A stretch of DNA of 64,000 nucleotides, from positions 124,001 to 188,000 of the forward strand of contig NZ_JBMERD010000005.1 of assembly GCF_048820935.1 (NCBI RefSeq), written 5' to 3'. The notes beneath the pieces were generated by a model. The model saw nothing but the letters and a program-made list of their open reading frames with translations, was not told the origin of the DNA and made no database searches. The translations under genes and the position numbers were made by a program. Of the stretch, positions 60,959-64,000 are shown piece after piece (the first letter of the stretch is position 1; every line of letters begins with the position of its first letter). Origin of the DNA: Algicoccus sp048820935 (GTDB lineage: Bacteria > Pseudomonadota > Gammaproteobacteria > Burkholderiales > Burkholderiaceae_B).

Positions 60959-61705
60959 TCAGATGGGCGAGTCAGCTGGATCGCTTGGGCCAGCCACGCC
61001 TGCACCTTCAATCCCGTGATCATCTAGGAATTGTTGAACCAATCCTTGCGCTTTGACGCGTTCTACAAATTCACGTAAAAAAGCCGCTGCTTCAGGTCCC
61101 CGAGATTTATGGATTCCCATAGCCTGACGAATAACCATAAAGCGTCCTGGCAACATACGTAAGAAAGGGCGCTCTCGCAAATCGAATTCAAGCTGCTGAC
61201 GAACCCCAGCTGCCACTTGCGCTTCAGTGTCTAAAAACGTCTGAACAACCATTTGTGAAGAAGGGGTGCGCTCGAGTGTGGCGTGTTTAATGTTGCGCGT
61301 CAGATAGAGGTCGTAGGCACTGCCTTGACCAACCACAATGCGATGATTTGTTGCATCGACCTGATCATTGTCTTGGATGTCAGATTCTTGACGTACGACA
61401 TAGGCACCTTCGATGAGCACATAGGGATGTGTAAACGAGATTTGATCGGCGCGTTTAGGATCAATGGCAAAAAAACCAATATCAGCACGCTGCTCTTCGA
61501 CGGCTTGAACTGATAAGGCTGCTTTGTCAAAAACTACAAGTTCTAGGTCCACGCCCAGTGCTTTGGCGAGTTGCTCTGCAATATTGACGGACACACCGCC
61601 AGCTTGACCTTGGCCGAGCGCTTTGGCGAGAACGGCGTTACCTGTATTGATGGAAGCGCGCAATACGCCGGTGGGCGCAAATGCTTTCACAATGTTTTGA
61701 TCCAT
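60959..61705 (-). CDS. Amino-acid-type substrate-binding domain protein without signal peptide
   Basis: SBP family 3 (PBP2) fold: TGVLRASINTGNAVLAKA, VNIAEQLAKALGVDLELVVFDKAALSV and RADIGFFAIDPKRADQISFTHPYVLIEGAYVV. The 248-aa protein starts at an ATG after AGAGG, with a stop ten codons upstream and no signal peptide or lipobox, so it should stay in the cytosol. No ABC permease or ATPase gene is adjacent. It could be a cytosolic ligand-binding or enzyme-like derivative. Confidence 0.8.
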   Translation of the reverse strand: MDQNIVKAFAPTGVLRASINTGNAVLAKALGQGQAGGVSVNIAEQLAKALGVDLELVVFDKAALSVQAVEEQRADIGFFAIDPKRADQISFTHPYVLIEGAYVVRQESDIQDNDQVDATNHRIVVGQGSAYDLYLTRNIKHATLERTPSSQMVVQTFLDTEAQVAAGVRQQLEFDLRERPFLRMLPGRFMVIRQAMGIHKSRGPEAAAFLREFVERVKAQGLVQQFLDDHGIEGAGVAGPSDPADSPI

Positions 61706-61806
61706 AAGAGCCTCTAATAGTTTGATGAGTGCTTAAACATTCATTTGCGCATGTTACGCCCGTGTCGTGCTTGTCTGCCGATATTCGGCATTTGCATTTG
61801 GCGAGC

Positions 61807-62505
61807 TTATTTGTCGCGTTTGATTTCATCTTGACCGTAAAAACGCACACCGATGTGGATACGGTCGCGACCACGCTCACGGCGATGTTTGTTGGTATCG
61901 CGTAATGAGTAAACACAGCCGCAATATTCTTGCTGGTAGAACGCTTCACGCTTACTGATTTCAATCATGCGCTGAGAGCCACCATGTTTGCGCCAGTTGT
62001 AAGTCCAGTAGATTAGATCGTCGTAGCGAGCCGCCGCGCGCTCACCACAGCCATTGATTTGATCCATGTCTTTCCAGCGTGAGATTCCTAAAGAGCTGGT
62101 GATGGTGTCATAGCCATGCTCATGGGCATAGAGTGCTGTACGCTCAAATCGCATGTCAAAACAGGCCGTGCAGCGTTCACCTCGCTCAGGTGTGTGTTCG
62201 AGTCCTTTGACACGCTCAAACCAGTTGTCCATGTCGTAGTCGGCATCAATAAAACCAATGCCATGTTTTTCTGCAAAACGGATATTTTCTTGTTTACGAA
62301 TTTCGTACTCTTGAACTGGATGGATATTCGGGTTGTAAAAGAAAATATCAAACTCAATTCCATTGTCGATCATGGCTTCCATGACTTCCGCAGAGCAGGG
62401 CGCACAACAGGAGTGCATTAAGACTTTTTTTCGATCTGCAGGTAGACTGAAACTGGGTCGTAAAGGATCGTTCATAGTTTGTACTGATAAAGATTTGCGA
62501 GACAT
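61807..62505 (-). CDS. queH: Epoxyqueuosine reductase QueH
   Basis: Iron-sulfur enzyme, non-homologous to QueG, reducing epoxyqueuosine to queuosine in tRNA. The 232-aa protein carries HSCCAPCSAEV (Cys33, Cys34, Cys37), GERCTACFDMRFERTALYA and EYCGCVYSL, the cysteine set of the DUF208/QueH family. No Shine-Dalgarno sequence is evident before the first ATG; MNDPLRPS at residue 11 is an alternative start. Divergent from the sulfide:quinone-oxidoreductase-like gene. Confidence 0.93.
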   Translation of the reverse strand: MSRKSLSVQTMNDPLRPSFSLPADRKKVLMHSCCAPCSAEVMEAMIDNGIEFDIFFYNPNIHPVQEYEIRKQENIRFAEKHGIGFIDADYDMDNWFERVKGLEHTPERGERCTACFDMRFERTALYAHEHGYDTITSSLGISRWKDMDQINGCGERAAARYDDLIYWTYNWRKHGGSQRMIEISKREAFYQQEYCGCVYSLRDTNKHRRERGRDRIHIGVRFYGQDEIKRDK

Positions 62506-62661
62506 AATTCGTGATTCAATATAATAAAGAAATGCAAGCTGTCAAAAGACAAATTAAGACAAACCTTTTTAGGTCGTCATAGTGACATGACAGCATAAGC
62601 GATCAGATTGATGTTGTGGGTCGATGGCCTTTGCTTTGACCCTATTCTAAGGGAGGAAAGT

Positions 62662-63948
62662 ATGCAGAGACGAACTTTTTTGACCGGTGCAGCTTCTGTG
62701 GCTGCACTAGGTCTTGGTGCAAGCTCTCAGGTCAAAGCGCAAAACAGGGTCAATGTGGCCATTGCGGGTGCAGGGGCAGCGGGTTTGTCGATTGCGGCTC
62801 GCCTACGTGATCAATTACCAAATGCAACGATCACGATTTTCGATGCGCGCATGAACCACTATTTTCAGCCGGGCTGGACACTCGTAGGCGCGGGGTGGTG
62901 GCAACCGAGTCAAACCGTCGAACCGACCAAGTCTTATATCCCGAGTGGGGTGAAATGGGTCGAGGAGTTCATCGCAGAGTTTGACCCCGATGCAAATAAG
63001 GTGACAACAACCAGCGGGAAGGTTTATGACTATGACTGGTTGTTTGTGACAACCGGTCTGGCTCTGGATTACACGGCCATTGAAGGGATGAGTGCCGATT
63101 TAATTGGTCAAAACGGGATTGGCAGTATCTACAACGGACCTGAAGCGGCGGCTGCGACCGCACGGGTTATTGATCAATACATTGCCAAAGGGGGAGTTGG
63201 TCTGCTAGGTCGACCACAGACCGAAATGAAGTGTGCAGGTGCACCCCTTAAGATGACGTTTGTGACAGACTACAAAGCGCGTGAAGCGGGTCGTCGTAAG
63301 AACTGCGACATTATTTATAACGCACACAATGATGCGGTCTTTGCCATTGTGCCCGTGAATGCTCGTGTGAAAGAAATGTTTGCCGAGCGAGATATTCAGG
63401 TGCGCTATCACCATATTCTGAAGGCTATTGATGCCACAGCTCGACAAGCCACGTTCCAGACACCAGAAGGTGATGTGGTGACGGACTATGACATGATTCA
63501 TGTGGTGCCTCCGATGCGTGCACCACAGGCTGTGCGTGATAGCTCACTGGCCTGGCAAACCGGTCCAAATGCGGCCGATGGTTGGATTGAAGTTGAAAAA
63601 CACACGCTGCGCAGCCCGCGTTATCCGAATGTGTTTGCAGTAGGCGATGTGGCAGGTGTGCCTCGCGGTAAAACTGCCGCCAGCGTGAAGTGGCAAGTAC
63701 CTGTTGCAGTGGATCACATGGTGGCAGCGGTTGCTGGTAAAACCTCACCTCGCTCGTACAACGGTTATACATCCTGCCCAATGGTCACAGGGAAAGGGAC
63801 GGCAATGTTGATTGAGTTTGATTATGAAGGTAGATTAGTGCAGTCCTTCCCATTTATTGATCCTCTTAAAGAGTTGTGGATCTCGTGGTTTATTGAAGAC
63901 AAAGCACTGATTGGTGCCTATCGCGCGATGCTGCGCGGCTACGCCTAA
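62662..63948 (+). CDS. Tat-exported sulfide:quinone-oxidoreductase-like flavoprotein
   Basis: FAD-dependent pyridine-nucleotide-disulfide-type oxidoreductase of the SQR / flavocytochrome c subgroup. The 428-aa precursor starts MQRRTFLTGAASVAALGLG at ATG 62662 (after GGGAGGAAAG), with a twin-arginine-like RRTFL signal. The mature part begins VNVAIAGAGAAGLSIAARL, and FAVGDVAG is the second FAD motif. The conserved SQR cysteine in MKCAGAPLKMTF is present. A periplasmic sulfide-oxidising role is inferred. The adjoining downstream gene starts 9 bp after its stop. Confidence 0.85.
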   Translation: MQRRTFLTGAASVAALGLGASSQVKAQNRVNVAIAGAGAAGLSIAARLRDQLPNATITIFDARMNHYFQPGWTLVGAGWWQPSQTVEPTKSYIPSGVKWVEEFIAEFDPDANKVTTTSGKVYDYDWLFVTTGLALDYTAIEGMSADLIGQNGIGSIYNGPEAAAATARVIDQYIAKGGVGLLGRPQTEMKCAGAPLKMTFVTDYKAREAGRRKNCDIIYNAHNDAVFAIVPVNARVKEMFAERDIQVRYHHILKAIDATARQATFQTPEGDVVTDYDMIHVVPPMRAPQAVRDSSLAWQTGPNAADGWIEVEKHTLRSPRYPNVFAVGDVAGVPRGKTAASVKWQVPVAVDHMVAAVAGKTSPRSYNGYTSCPMVTGKGTAMLIEFDYEGRLVQSFPFIDPLKELWISWFIEDKALIGAYRAMLRGYA

Positions 63949-63957
63949 CGGGAGGCA

Positions 63958-64000
63958 ATGATGGAAGATATTACATTCATGACGATGGTCATGACTGCTT
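63958..64000 (+). CDS. Start of a gene cut by the window edge
   Basis: ATG codons at 63958 and 63961 follow a strong GGGAGG site right after the flavoprotein stop. The visible frame reads MMEDITFMTMVMTA and continues beyond the window. Too short to identify; the spacing implies an operon with the flavoprotein. Confidence 0.55.
   Translation, partial: MMEDITFMTMVMTA

Noticed and set aside
1..64000. CRISPR arrays, rRNA or tRNA genes, prophage
   Set aside because: Intergenic regions were scanned by eye for repeated spacers, tRNA-like cloverleafs and phage genes; none was convincing. A covariance-model scan was not possible.

Overview
The window is a piece of a betaproteobacterial chromosome, most likely Burkholderiales and close to Alcaligenaceae. 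This rests on gene order (lepA-lepB-rnc-era-recO; pyrG-kdsA-eno-ftsB; leuS-lptE-holA-proA-hemJ; holC-pepA/lptF), a Bug-type tricarboxylate receptor, many LysR regulators, and the non-zinc L28/L33 pair. Base composition looks near 50% GC. No rRNA, tRNA or CRISPR array was recognised by eye. Family names come from motif recognition, not from a database search.

Layout. 1-4.6 kb: translation, secretion and RNA-processing operon lepA (5' end missing), lepB, rnc, era, recO. 4.6-11.4 kb: accessory catabolic block with a ThDP enzyme, SDR, LysR, class III CoA-transferase, quinone-oxidoreductase-like dehydrogenase, and a Bug receptor broken by an in-frame TAA just after its signal peptide. 11.4-13.2 kb: a solo TnpB gene abutting the Bug stop codon, then a structured non-coding stretch. 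13.3-21.4 kb: Bax-inhibitor-like protein, holC-pepA divergent from lptF, cysB-type regulator, a Fur-box-preceded DUF2325 gene, an NlpC/P60 lipoprotein and ETF-QO. 21.6-25.4 kb: thioesterase, two-subunit 3-oxoacid CoA-transferase and an M24 aminopeptidase. 25.4-29.6 kb: pyrG, kdsA, eno, ftsB. 29.6-34.3 kb (minus): lone TadE-like protein, Hsp33, gamma-carbonic anhydrase, an acyl-CoA-synthetase-like protein whose catalytic motifs are lost, and an RDD protein. 34.4-36.5 kb: a 77-aa orphan and a secreted fumarase/argininosuccinate-lyase-superfamily protein, divergent around two tandem TAGGG-N4-CCCTA palindromes. 36.6-45.1 kb (minus): RNA methyltransferase, hemJ, proA, holA, lptE, leuS, rpmG, rpmB. 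45.5-51.5 kb: cfa, a luciferase-like oxidoreductase, thiolase, radC, slpA-like isomerase and ispH. 51.5-64 kb: AT-rich leader, TAXI-TRAP transporter, sulfurtransferase, MFS transporter, pirin and LysR, two DUF4168-like exported proteins, a binding-protein fold without signal peptide, queH, and a Tat-exported sulfide:quinone-oxidoreductase-like flavoprotein.

How it fits together. Most genes are housekeeping: ribosome, DNA polymerase III subunits, LPS export and Kdo synthesis, proline, CTP, heme. The accessory genes point to growth on organic and fatty acids: ETF-QO, CoA-transferases, thiolase, TRAP and Bug receptors. No complete defence system or large new machine is visible. The most unusual signals are the secreted lyase-like protein with its tandem-palindrome control region, the acyl-CoA-synthetase-like protein without catalytic motifs, and the TnpB locus next to the interrupted receptor gene.
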